The position numbers and the translations under genes are program-made. This document shows, piece after piece, positions 52,945 to 63,262 of a DNA stretch of 64,000 nt. The stretch lies in assembly GCA_949358305.1 (NCBI GenBank), contig OX442322.1, positions 5,270,001 to 5,334,000 on the forward strand, given 5' to 3'. The notes below the pieces were generated by a model, which saw only the letters and a list, made by a program, of their open reading frames with translations, was not told the origin of the DNA and searched no databases. The stretch's first letter is position 1; each line of letters begins with the position of its first letter. This stretch comes from Strigamia acuminata (lineage: Eukaryota; Arthropoda; Chilopoda; Geophilomorpha; Linotaeniidae).

Positions 52945-55900
52945 TTATTCTTTCTCCCGACTTTGCATCATCTTTCTAAATGACGCTTCCGCACCCGTAT
53001 CATCAACTTCTGGACTCCGTTCTGGTTCTGGAGAAATTGGCGTCGTTATCGTCATGTCAGCCACCCTCAATCCTCGTTTTGCGGTACGCTTGCTCAGCGA
53101 CTGTTGCTTGTAGGTGACCAGGATCAGATCTTCTTCGCCGCCATTCTCCTCCCCCGATGAAGAGTCTCTGTAATTAGGGGCAAGATTACGAGTTACCCTA
53201 GTAGTACGTGTTGTCACAGGTGTTGTCTGATCCAATGCTTGTAGGATGTTCCCAACAAACTGCAGCCTTGGTAAGTCCGGTCGTGCTCCACTCGTTCCAG
53301 CCACTGGTGTAGGCCGCGAACCTCCCGCATTCTCTTCCTGCGCACGAGGGGCCACTTCCGGCGCCGGTGTAAGTACGTGAGCCGGCAACACTGCCCTAAA
53401 AGGTGGTGTCAGTATCACAGGTGCCCCCGCCACAGGTGCCGCCTCCACTGCTGGCACAGGCTGTAAAACTGGAGATAAAATTGGGGGCTGCACTGGAGGC
53501 CCTGGCAACACAATTCCCGGGAGCACTGGTATCAGTTTCGGTTTAGCTGGTGCACCCAATGTGTACGCTCTCGCATCAGTTGTAACCGTCTCGGGCTCCA
53601 CTTGCTTGTGTTCACTGGGTAGTGGCAACGGCTCGCCTATCAATTCTCCTGTGACGATCTCATCCCTGCGTAATAGATGATTAACATGTCTCGTTACCAC
53701 TTTCCCGGCAGTGACGTCTCGTAAAGTGTACAACAAACTGCCCTTTTTCTGCATAACTACCGCTGGTAACCAAGGTGGTTTGGTATCTGGGAATGACTTT
53801 TACCACACTCGATCATTTGGTCTAAACACTCTGCAAAGAGAATCGCGCTCGCCACCGGTCACCAATGCACGGCGTCTGACAAGATCTAAGTAAGTAAATA
53901 GCTGCCTGCCGAGAAAGCTCATTGCGGGTGACTCATTGTCGCGACCCTTGAATGCAGTGTGCTGAAACAGCATTAACCTCAGTAATCTCATCTCCAGATC
54001 CCCTTTTGTGAATTTCATCAGCCTCTCCTTGACCCAACGCACGGCCCTCTCAGCTAACCTATTACTTTGTGCGTGCCAGGGAGGCGAGAACATATGTTCA
54101 AAGCCATTTCTCGACGTAAACTCGGCAAATTCCCCCGACTTAAATTGCGTTCCGTTGTCGCTTACTAGCAGGTGAGGAATACCAAACGTGCTGAAAATAT
54201 GTCTTAGCGCATGGATGGTGGTGGCGGAAGTGGCCTTCCGCAGGGCCCTGGCTTCAATCCATCCGGAATGGGCGTCGACTAGCACCAAAACCATGAAGTT
54301 CTGTATGGGGCCTGCGAAATCAATGTGTACTCTAACCCATGGTTCCTCGGCGCGAGGCCAAGAAACCGGAGGTGCATGGGGTGGGAGGGACCTGTTCTGC
54401 GCGCATAGATTACATTTTTGGACGAAATCCACAATCCGGGTCGTGATTCCAGGCCACCACACCACACTCCGGGCTCGTTTCTTCATTGAAACGATCCCGG
54501 GGTGGCCCTCATGCAATAATTTTAACATGCGATCTCGCAACCCCTTGGGAATCACGACTCGATCGCCCCACAGCAGGACCCCCGCCGTCAAACTTAACTC
54601 ATCAAACTTTATCAAATAGTCTTTTAGCACAGGGACCCCAACAAGCAGGCGCTCAGAGCCGGAAAGAACCGCAGCCACCACCACCTTAAGTACGGCGTCC
54701 GTTGCCGTGGCCGCTGCCACATCCTTTGCGGTCAGCAAGTTCTCTTTGGCCAACTCGATCAAGAATGTCGGCCACTCTTCCTCGTCCTTCGGCACATCAC
54801 CTATCGGAAAACGACTCAAAACATCCGCGTTAGTATTAAACTCTCCCTTCCTATAGCGGAGCTCATAGTCGTATGCGGACAAAATTAGAGCCCACCGGAG
54901 CATCCTGGGACTGACCACAACTGGAATTGGTCGGTCGGATCCCAGGATGCCCAAGAGTGGCTTGTGATCTGTGTAAATCACGAAATGACGTCCAAGGAGG
55001 TAAATATGAAATTTTTTGATTGCGAAAATTATCGCCAACCCCTCCTTGTCGATATGGGCGTAATTCAATTCCGCCCGGCTAAGGGAGCGAGAGGCATAAG
55101 CCACTGGGAACTCCCTATCCGTGTCATCCGAGTGGGCCAGCACTGCGCCGACTCCGTAAGGAGAAGCATCCGTTGCCACCACTAACGGGCGATGCAAGTC
55201 GTAATAAGTCAGCACTGGCGCCGCCGTCAACGCTCGCTTGATGCACTCGAAAACGCGCTGGCGGCAATCAGTCCATGTCCACTCGGTCTGGGCGCATAAC
55301 AACTCGTAAAGAGGCGCGGCTTTTTCGGCCAATTGCTGTATAAATACTGAGTAGAACGCAACAATTCCAAGGAAAGTGCGTAGTTGTTTCACGTCAGTTG
55401 GTGGCGGGATTGCGGTCACTGCCTCAACTTTTGACACCATTGGTTCAATGCCCCTTGAACTGATCTGAAAACCCAAAAAGGTTAAAGCCTCTTTACAGAA
55501 CAAACACTTTTCCCTCGCCAACCGTAAACCCTTATTGGATAAGCGAGCGAAAATAAGACCCAACACCTCAAAATGCTCTTGTAAAGTCCAGGTAGCCACC
55601 AGAATATCGTCCAAATAGACGAATATTCTGGGGACCCCATCCAACACGGTGATGATGATCCGCTGGAAAACTCCAGCGGACGGCATCGTCCCAAACGGTA
55701 ACCGCGTCACGGCCATAAGACCTTTCGGCGTATTAACCGCCGCACTGACCGCCGACCGCTGGGATAATGGGACCTGGAAGTAGGCCTGGCGCAGGTCAAG
55801 AGTGCTAAAAATTTTTGCACGACCTATGGATGCCAACAACTTGGCAATCTTTGGTAGGGGGTAGGGGTCCGGCTGCAAACTGCTGTTCACGGTCGACCTA

Positions 55901-57015
55901 TAGTCGCCGCAAAGCCGAACCCCCCCATCTTTTTTAGCCACAGTGACCAGCGGGGTCCCCCAAGCTGAAAACGGAATTGGTTGAAAAACCCCCTGGCCCA
56001 CCAAGCGATCTATCTCACGGTCGACTGCCCCCCGGAGCGGCAACGGGATCGGTCTGGGGCGGTAGAATTTAGGGACGGCGTCCTTTTTTAATACCAACTC
56101 TATAGGCTCGCCCTTGTATGTGCCTAATTCTTCCCCAAAAACATGCTCGAACTTTGCCAATAATTGCGCCAATAAAACCTCCGTTGATACGGGTGGCACA
56201 TGGGGCGCTGACGTCTCCACTTGACTCACCGACCGCTGACCGGCGTCTTTTAATGCACCGGACCACTGTCCTTCTCCGCTCCGGGCTGCAGTCAGATCTA
56301 AACTCGGGCCACCTGAAATTAAAGCAGATGAAATGTTAAACCAGCCAAATTTTTCAACAATGTCTCTGCCTATCAAGCTCGGGCCGCTCCTATCGACAAC
56401 CACAAAATCAATTATTTCAGTCATCCCACCGACTGTTGTCGTGAGAGCAACTCGTCCCAAGGTCCTAATAGGATGTTTCTGGTAAGCAAAAAGTTTCAAC
56501 CCGGTCGGTTTAATTTCCCGCCTTGACAATAAACCTTTTGCCAATAAAACATCGCAATCCTTTGCATTCAGCACTGACAGCTCGCTCCCTGTATCCAACC
56601 ACAAATTAAAATTTAATAAGTTCAAAGTCACGCGCACTATCAGTGGTGGCGAACGCGACCTCGCAGCTGCCAATTGGAACAATGCAAAGTCCTCATCTTG
56701 CTCCTGGATGACATTAATTGGCACATTGCGCTGTTTCCACTTATCTTCTGAATCCGCGCCACAATACCCAAGATCAGTGTTCAACGGGAAAGTCGGGGGA
56801 AGTGAGGCAGTCAAAACTTGATTGTCGCTTTTCTTCCTCCAGTCGGCCACCGGGCGTGTCCCCGCTGCTTGTTGTTGAGTGGTTATGGGTGCCAAAGGCT
56901 CATAGGGGCAATCCCTAACAAAATGCGGACCTCCGCAGCGAAAGCATTGGACTGGCCTGCCGTCCCTAGTTACCGGTGGGCCGGCCTGTCCCCTCGCAAA
57001 TCCTTGACGCCCGCG
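52945..57015 (-). pseudogene. pol: Gypsy-E Pol (zinc knuckle, protease, RT, RNase H, integrase)
   Basis: In frame with gag and separated from it only by TGA at 57016-57018. It begins with a knuckle-like CFRCGGPHFVRDC (about 56915-56955), then protease with LDTGSE. RT has STLDLRQAYFQV and an intact YLDD (55606-55617). RNase H has ATDASPYGVGAV and YTDHKPL. The zinc domain is HEGHPGIVSMK ... CNLCAQN. The integrase core has Asp in VHIDFAGP, Asp in VSDNGTQF and Glu in RLAERAVR. A TAA at 53800-53802 interrupts the integrase end, but the same frame continues as a Pro/Val-rich C-terminal tail to 52945. Apart from these two stops the coding region is intact. Confidence 0.93.
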
Positions 57016-57022
57016 TCAAGGT
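57003..57022 (-). promoter_or_regulatory. Hairpin around the Gypsy-E gag stop codon
   Basis: On the minus strand CCTTGACG and CGTCAAGG flank a 4-nt CGGG loop. The TGA lies in the 5' arm. It could promote read-through, or be coincidental with a CGA-to-TGA mutation. Confidence 0.5.
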
Positions 57023-58167
57023 CGCTGTGAAGATCCCCTCGTCTGAACGCTCGGCCCTGCACCTGCAGTACCGGGGAACGCCTGCTGGAAAGCTCTCCCA
57101 CGTCCCCTCCATCCACCACGTCCTCTCCCAGTAGACACCTGCATTACTGCTGAAGTCGTGGCGCCTTTGTCTACCTCTGTAAGCGGCAATGGCTCCTCAG
57201 TTCCGACCATAGCAATGTGCGCCATCTCGTGCGCCACAGCTCGTTTTGTCGCCGCGTCCACTGTCATTGGCATGTTCAGGAGGATTTCCCTCACCAAAAA
57301 CGATTTTCCCACGCCTCGGACTAGCTGGTCTACGATGGCATTGTCCGATTCGGTTTTCGTCGCAAAACCACACTTTTCGGACATGATCATCAATGTGGCG
57401 ATGTATTTTTCCACCGTTTCACTTTCTAGCCGCTTCCTTGCTCCAAATTTTTGTTTGGCCATATATGGCGTGTTGATGGAGTCATAAAAAGTATCAACAA
57501 CGCCCAAGACCTCCGTCAAGTCCATTTTGGTCACCTCCTTTGGGTGTGTCCAGCGCTTAATTTTCTCATACATGGGGATGCCGATGACTGTTAACAACAA
57601 TGGCACCTGCTTTGGCGCTAACACATCCTTCAAAATTACAAACTGGGCGAAGGTCTCTCGCCAGCTCTTCCACTCGTTCAGGCTCGACCCTGTAAACGGC
57701 GGGATGCTTCCCAACGTCACTTGTGCCATTATTTCTGGCTGATTAGTCCTCTCGCTCAAATAGGCCTCAATACGATCGACGAACGTCGACAACGTCTCTA
57801 ACTCAATTCGCCCACTGGATCCGAATCTCTCGTCTTTAATTCCTTCAAAAACCTCGGTATAATCAAACGTAAACGGCGACGACTCACGGTCGCTCCTCGA
57901 TCCGCTCAGCTCAACACAAATCGAACCCGACGTGGGCAACACTCTCAGATTCCCCGTCAAAACGCCATTTCGATGTCGCACGTCGTCAATGCAAACATAA
58001 AACGTCTCATTAAAAGGTAAACACGACCAAAACTCACGGTTGCGCCTCTCTGTTTCGCCACACGCGAAATTCGAAATCGACACGAACGACCTCGCTAAAA
58101 CACACGCCAACCAGCACAGGAAAATTGTCCACACCAAATCACGTACGCAATCGACTTTGGTCTTCAT
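57016..58167 (-). CDS. gag: Gypsy-E Gag with a signal-peptide-like N-terminus
   Basis: 383 residues from the ATG at 58167, about 20 nt after the PBS. Residues 1-35 contain a hydrophobic segment (LVWTIFLCWLACVLA) after a charged start, like a signal peptide or membrane anchor. Residues 36-143 have paired cysteines. A second Met near residue 145 (MAQVTLGSIPPF) begins the usual Gypsy Gag region (NEWKSWRETFAQF, then about 150 residues of capsid type). The C-terminus is an RG-rich box (GRGRGGWRGRGR). The frame ends at TGA 57016-57018, inside a perfect hairpin, and Pol continues in the same frame. Two products differing by the N-terminal extension are possible. Confidence 0.85.
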   Translation of the reverse strand: MKTKVDCVRDLVWTIFLCWLACVLARSFVSISNFACGETERRNREFWSCLPFNETFYVCIDDVRHRNGVLTGNLRVLPTSGSICVELSGSRSDRESSPFTFDYTEVFEGIKDERFGSSGRIELETLSTFVDRIEAYLSERTNQPEIMAQVTLGSIPPFTGSSLNEWKSWRETFAQFVILKDVLAPKQVPLLLTVIGIPMYEKIKRWTHPKEVTKMDLTEVLGVVDTFYDSINTPYMAKQKFGARKRLESETVEKYIATLMIMSEKCGFATKTESDNAIVDQLVRGVGKSFLVREILLNMPMTVDAATKRAVAHEMAHIAMVGTEEPLPLTEVDKGATTSAVMQVSTGRGRGGWRGRGRAFQQAFPGTAGAGPSVQTRGSSQRP

Positions 58168-58173
58168 TCAAAA

Positions 58174-58188
58174 CATCGTGGATACCAC
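58174..58188 (-). other. Candidate Gypsy-E primer-binding site
   Basis: On the minus strand GTGGTATCCACGATG follows the 5' LTR directly. The position is right, but I cannot assign the tRNA with certainty. Confidence 0.5.
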
Positions 58189-58383
58189 TGTTAAGTTCTA
58201 ACATAAATACTCCAGACTTGTCTCGACTGTACACAAACACACATGTTTATTCACTCTGCTAAAACTCATACATTCTGGAATTCGTACAATGTCACCATGG
58301 TAATCCTTGAAACAATTAGTAATAATTCATGTGTCTCGTGGCATTATTGAATGCTTAATTGGAAATACATAGCAAATACAACA
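58189..58383 (-). repeat. Gypsy-E 5' LTR
   Basis: 195 bp. One difference from 45164-45358 is visible (CACATGTTTATT versus CACATGGTTATT). Followed by target duplication CTCTC. Confidence 0.93.
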
Positions 58384-58388
58384 CTCTC

Positions 58389-58818
58389 CGATATCCTTCA
58401 TTTGGCGGACATGATAGTCAACGCGTCCTAAGAAGTCGGCCATATCTTCGCCCTGCTCTAGGCGCAAATTCAAAAATTCGCGGCGCATGGCTGCCTGTCG
58501 TGCGCGAGATGATGGCGCATAAATGTTGGCTAAAATGTCCCATGCTTCCTTCGGGGTTTTACAATCATCCAGCGCAGACTTCTTCGCCTCGCTTACAGAA
58601 CAGTATATTAAGCCTAATGCCTTGGCTTTACGACGCTTGTATTTCTTCTTTTCCTTATCACCCGCGGTTTTAAGGAATTCTACCTCTTCTTCTTCAGTTA
58701 CGTGTTCCCACAATTCCTCGCTTCGGAGTACCATGCGCATTGAGCGCTGCCAAAGTTCGTAGTTTCCTACGCTAAGGATGGGAAGACGTCCTGGATTTCC
58801 GTCTGCGGACTTCGACAT
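58389..58818 (-). pseudogene. gag: Copia-A gag, N-terminal part
   Basis: Starts at the ATG at 58818 (MSKSADGNPGRLPILSV) and shows the Copia Gag domain: NYELWQRSMRMVL, WDILANIYAPSSRARQ, DYHVRQMKDIGE. The Gypsy-E LTR cuts the frame at this point, and the remainder continues at 45163. Closely related to Copia-B Gag. Confidence 0.9.
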
Positions 58819-59676
58819 GACGTGGAGTTACGAAACAACCCGTAGCAAAACACACTGGATGGAGAATGGTACAATTGGAGCACTTGACGGTCTCGGTGCA
58901 CAATATCGCGTAGCACTACACAAATACGGCGCACTAATCGGAGCACTGTCAAAGCGGATATCAATCGAATTGGGCGACCACTTCTGAAGTGGCCAAATAA
59001 CCCTAGCCAGCCAACACACAGGGGTCCGTTCGCCTGCCTGGAGGCGCGGGAGTACCTGTTGGCCACGGTAAGCACTGGCTAGGAATGAGTTAATGCGGTA
59101 GTTCCGACTGGAACAGAAGAGCAAAAACTATTCTAAAGGACCCACAAAAACTTAATACGACCTTAAATACTAACAAGCTAATTACGACAACTGAAAGGCA
59201 AGTATTAATTAGTGTGATGAGACGTTGCGCCAATATTCGAGAATCAAAAATGGCGTTGTTGCGCATTTAAATGCGAAAATCGTCGTAATTCGTCGATTAA
59301 ATCTCCGAAAAATCTCAAATCGTCGTTACAACGACCGTACACTGTGTACGAGGTCGGGATATTCCTCAATTCGTTGTTCACACTGCGTCCAGTGGGTTTC
59401 CAACGTCGAATCTTGTTGGAAATCTGAAAATATGCGAAAATTGTCTCGAAAATCGCGAGTCCCGCGGAAATTCGGACAATATTAAATGAAAAATCGTGGA
59501 ATCGTGCACGCAGACTGCGTGGGAACGTCGGCTGTTCGTCGGGAACGTTCGCAAAACAAAACTCGAAGCAAAATCGTCGATACCTGAAATTAAACAAATT
59601 TCGGCGCAAAAACGCGAATTTTGCGAATGTTACGTCGAAAATTACGCAAAGAATGGTCGTTTTATGTGGCAACCAC
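58819..59676 (-). other. Copia-A leader
   Basis: CpG-containing sequence with many TCGAAAAT/CGAAATT motifs, resembling the Copia-B leader in composition. No conserved ORF. Confidence 0.5.
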
Positions 59677-59690
59677 CCTCTGCTACCACT

Positions 59691-60151
59691 TGTAGCAGAG
59701 GAGTGCGCTGCACAGTATGAAATACTGTGTGTGGAAGCGTGATTAGATGCCTAAACACGGCAAATGTGAGCGGAAATGACGTGCGCGCACTTCCAACGCT
59801 TGAAAGCGGTTGGAAAATAATGTCACTGCACTCTAAAGTGCTTATATATAGCAAACACAATGTAAAATAAACTAAATGTTTAATAAAAACGAAAATGCTT
59901 ACATAATTTGGTCCATTTAGATGGAGAAAATACATGAGTGCTTGCTGGCGTGCAAGCGGCCATTGTGATTGAGAAAAACATACATGCACACCATCTGGTG
60001 TTGATAATAAGTAATACAAATGTAAAAAGTATAGAGGCAGCATTATGCCCAATGTTAAATCCTAATAAATACACTAGGCTGCATAATGCAGTAATACATT
60101 AAGAAATGCGCAAAACAAGTACGGAGGACTGTTTGGCATCGATAAACAACA
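59691..60151 (-). repeat. Copia-A 5' LTR
   Basis: 461 bp, matching 40719-41189 apart from a 12-bp indel and a few substitutions. The PBS TGGTAGCAGAGG lies on the minus strand just inside it. Confidence 0.93.
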
Positions 60152-60401
60152 GATTGAAGAATTGGACTTGTCGGAACTAATCGGGGGACCAACAGTTTTA
60201 AAGTGCGACAATCAACCAGCTAAAGCTTTTGCGCAGAGTAATATTGAAAATCGCAGATCGAAACACATAAATGTTAGATTTCATAACATTAGAGAACAGG
60301 TCAAGGGAAAGCAGATTAAATTAGAATTTATACCGACTGAGGATAATGAGGCCGATCTGTTCACTAAACCACTAGCAAAGGTGAAATTGGCAAATTTCTG
60401 A
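60152..60401 (+). pseudogene. pol: Copia-C, right part: RNase H end
   Basis: Continues the Copia-C coding sequence after the Copia-A insertion. The joined reading ...IRL and EELDLSELIGG is in phase. Motifs: VLKCDNQPAKAFA, RSKHINVRFH, NEADLFTKPL. It ends with a normal stop at 60401. Confidence 0.9.
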
Positions 60402-60456
60402 AGTTTGATTGATGTGAAAGCAATTATCAGGGAATAATAGTTTTCAGGGGGACCAT

Positions 60457-60654
60457 TGTTAGGATTGTTAGAGATAAAATAGTCCTAAGTTATGTTGTTA
60501 CTAGTTGCTAAGTATTGTTCAATTGTTGAAATGTTTTATTGCCATGACTACAGTGTATTTTCTTCTCTTCAACTTGTACGTTTCAAGAGTAAACATTGTC
60601 TTTTTGTTCCGTTAACCATTCGTGTTTATTTATGCGCGGCATCACCAAATAACA
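60457..60654 (+). repeat. Copia-C 3' LTR (right end approximate)
   Basis: The polypurine tract TCAGGGGGACCA ends at 60455. The LTR starts TGTTAGG and probably ends ATAACA at 60654 (TGTTA/TAACA inverted ends). No second copy is in the window. Confidence 0.65.
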
Positions 60655-60990
60655 GAAGTTTGTTTTATTAAAACAAAGTTGGTCGAGTCAATGAGTTATC
60701 AGAGAAACACCACATTCTATTGAACAAATGTTTTATGAATATGAAAGACATATTCGGAAGCGTCCATTGTGTTGCTTAGCAACCAAAAGGAGGATGTATT
60801 GCAGTGAAGCCAGTAGTTCGTTAGCGCTACTAAATTCTGAAACGATGTAAATATGATTAATTAGGTAATTATAAGACCATATCGAATCAGTAGATTCGAT
60901 AATATCTTGGTGAACATTTCTAAAAATTATGTATTAATTTCCGATGACAAATATAGAGTTGGTAAACTCTTGTGTTTGCCACCGGGGATG
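60655..60990 (+). other. Untranslated 3' end of a Gypsy-1/2-related element
   Basis: No ORF. It ends in a polypurine tract ACCGGGGATG directly before the LTR at 60991, as in Gypsy-1 and Gypsy-2. It is probably the host of the Copia-C insertion. Confidence 0.5.
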
Positions 60991-61985
60991 TGTGACGGTT
61001 ATAAAACCGTATAAACACGAAAGTTCACACCAGATGGCGATAATATGAATCTAGCGCGCAATTTGAACAGAGTTAGAAATACTTTAAGTTTAAAGTATGG
61101 TTTGCAGTTTGTTTGATAAAATAAGCTCAGCAAGTATTATGAAGAATGTTGATTCGATAACATCAACATTCCAATAATAGTTGCTAAGTTATACTTACCG
61201 GAAGTGGTGACCAATTGGACACCAGGTGAAGATTTAATCCCAATCTCCCAGGAAGGCGTCCTATTGGATGTCACTAATCTTTCTGTTCCAAAAGAGTACT
61301 TAAGCTTCGGTGGACTACTGGACCTCAGGTTCTTTTAGTTTTCTGTTTGGTTTTGTATGTTATGTGGAAACTGAAAAGCCCACTCCAACGTTTCGTGACC
61401 TGCGATCGCAGCCCGGTTGGGGATTCTCCAAAGTGATTCGCTACAGCAAAGGTCCGTCAGTATGAAATAGTACGGTAAATGGATCGTGAATCGACAGCTT
61501 GCGAAACGCTGGATTGGTAGCCCTCGAGCAATATTGTAATATTTGCGCTAAACAACTACTTGGAAACTGGTAAATTCTACAATCTTCCTCCTGCAATGGT
61601 TTAAACGCCATTGTAACGGTCCCCGCCGATATTCGAATTATTATTAATAACTAATCTTTTATTATGTTTTCCGTAGCGCATGAGAATTGTTTAATTCTCA
61701 TCACATCGATTAATCTAATTGATGAAATGTAGGTTTGAAGCAATGTGGAGAATTCTCTGCATCCACCTGCGTTATTGTTGTGTAGGCCTAAAGTTAAGCC
61801 TAGTCCCGATGATTGTGACGATGCCGAAAGTCAGCCCTATCCTCGGCCCACCCAGGACATCCAACCAGACATTGCCCCCCGTTATCTCACGTGTATTTAG
61901 AACCCAAACTCTTTGTTAATAAACAATACTATTTATCGATATCGTTTGTAACTTACTCACTTTGTATTTTCACTTGGCGCACACA
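60991..61985 (+). repeat. Gypsy-F LTR, third member of the Gypsy-1/2 family
   Basis: Starts TGTGACGG after the polypurine tract. It has TTTTCTGTTTGGTTTTGT at the position of the same motif in Gypsy-2, an AATAAA near 61919, and TGTG...CACA ends at 60991 and 61985. The right end is tentative because the GTCACA terminus of the other two is not seen. Confidence 0.6.
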
Positions 61986-62452
61986 TTTAGTTTAGCTTAT
62001 TTCGGTAGGTTAGGTTTATCTCATCTTTACCAAAAAGTAGAAAAAGTAGAATCGTCACAAGCCAGTCATTAATGAACAGTACTAATATTTTATTTAATGG
62101 TCTTAAAAGTGAGGCTATCATGCAACAAATTCGGCAAAAAACATAAGGAACAGATTCCAAATGAAAGAACAAAAGCTGCTGCATAACATGCACTCCATTT
62201 CATATAGACGCGATATTTTCTGCTAGTCTAATGACTTAAACTGAAAAAGTAGCATCAGATAAATCAATTTTTAACACATAAATTTTTTACTTTACAAACG
62301 TAAGAGCTGTTTGGTCATAAATAATAAAAATATTAAGGAGCTTTAAATTCAGAGTAGGTTTAAATTATAATAAAGTATTCTATTATATAAATAAATAATT
62401 GTTTGCAGAAATTAGAATTTTTTTCCTCAATATAACAAATTTTTTTTTTCAG
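61986..62452. other. Presumed host intron sequence
   Basis: AT-rich, no ORF or repeat recognised. It ends in a long T tract and CAG, the acceptor of the exon at 62453. Confidence 0.45.
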
Positions 62453-62743
62453 ATGGAATAGTTGAAGTACTCAGTGGCATTCTCAGAATTGTGGGTTTTA
62501 GTGATAACATTAGTCCCAATATACATGGACTGCTTGCCCCGCGAAGCCTACACCCAACCTTACAAAATGCAACTTTACAAGATGCAGGTATATACATAGA
62601 AAATTTTTTAAACAATCCTTTTAACAAAAAAAATTGTCTAATAAATTCAAACCTGTATGAAAAATTGCTAATATATTATTTTTCAGCTCGCTTGAATGAA
62701 ATAATGAATCAAGTAAAATCGGTTATTTCGAAAGATTATAAAG
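62453..62743 (+). CDS. Two exons of an unidentified host gene
   Basis: Exon 62453-62587 (135 bp) is preceded by a T tract plus CAG and followed by GTATAT. A 99-bp intron ends TTTTTCAG. Exon 62687-62743 (57 bp) is followed by GTATGT. Only one frame is open through both and splicing preserves it (phase 1 on each side). The encoded segment starts GIVEVLSGILRIVGFSDN and ends ARLNEIMNQVKSVISKDYK, a helical-looking sequence with no motif I can name. It is the only spliced coding sequence in the window that looks like an ordinary nuclear gene; other exons lie outside or were separated by insertions. Confidence 0.6.
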
Positions 62744-62939
62744 GTATGTTCACTTCAATTTTAATATTAATTTCATAAGGGTGTTTGATTTAGGTCTGAT
62801 TGTGGAGATCCTGAGACAGGGTGAGCACCATTAAGTTTATGGTTGTCTGTAATTATGACTGACTTATAGCACATGTACAGACAAAGTGACGTTGGAAGTT
62901 GGTTTTAGGGTCATATGGCCATTGTTTACTAGTCTAGAG
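62744..62939. other. Intron or intergenic sequence
   Basis: Nothing recognised apart from the left copy of the MITE target duplication at 62932-62939. Confidence 0.4.
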
Positions 62940-63254
62940 CAGAGGTCGGCAAGTAATTTTAAGTGGGGTCCGTATATTATTGAAAATTTTTATTGAGGTC
63001 CAGAAAAAAATCACTTAAAAACCTTACAAAAAACCTAAGAAAACAGAAAAAACACTTAAAAACCAAATAAACCCTCCAATAAACACACACAACCCAAAAA
63101 TACTAAAAAAAAACCTGAAAATTATTTTTAAAAAAACAGGAAAACAAGAAAAAAACACTGAAAAACTAAAGAAACCGAGGGAAAAACATCGCTAAAAGAC
63201 GTCATCGCTAAGACTACACATCGCTAACAAGTCACCGCCTGTTGCCGACCGCTG
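62940..63254. mobile_element. hAT-type MITE
   Basis: 315 bp with terminal inverted repeats CAGAGGTCGGCAA and, inverted, CAGCGGTCGGCAA (one mismatch), flanked by a perfect 8-bp target duplication GTCTAGAG (62932-62939, 63255-63262). The ends are of the hAT class. There is no coding capacity; the interior is A-rich. Confidence 0.9.
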
Positions 63255-63262
63255 GTCTAGAG

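Larger units (their letters stand above)
45164..58383 (-). mobile_element. Gypsy-E, inserted in Copia-A gag and interrupted by Copia-B
   Basis: Minus-strand Ty3/Gypsy element with 195-bp LTRs (45164-45358, 58189-58383) that differ at one position in the stretch compared, and target duplication CTCTC (45159-45163, 58384-58388). The polypurine tract is ACTAGGGGAGGTA next to the left LTR. Copia-B sits in its 3' untranslated end. Gag and Pol are in one frame with two stops. Confidence 0.95.
40719..60151 (-). mobile_element. Copia-A, inserted in Copia-C and itself interrupted
   Basis: Minus-strand Ty1/Copia element with LTRs 40719-41189 and 59691-60151 and target duplication GATTG (40714-40718, 60152-60156). 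The PBS is on the minus strand at 59677-59688 (TGGTAGCAGAGG, initiator tRNA-Met type). The polypurine tract GAAGGGGGAAAT lies next to the left LTR. Gypsy-E splits its gag at 45164-58383. Its own length without the insert is about 6.2 kb. Confidence 0.95.

Noticed and set aside
58327-58388. C-terminal tail of the Copia-A gag ORF after DIGE
   Set aside because: These residues are translated from the Gypsy-E LTR. The true continuation lies at 45163.
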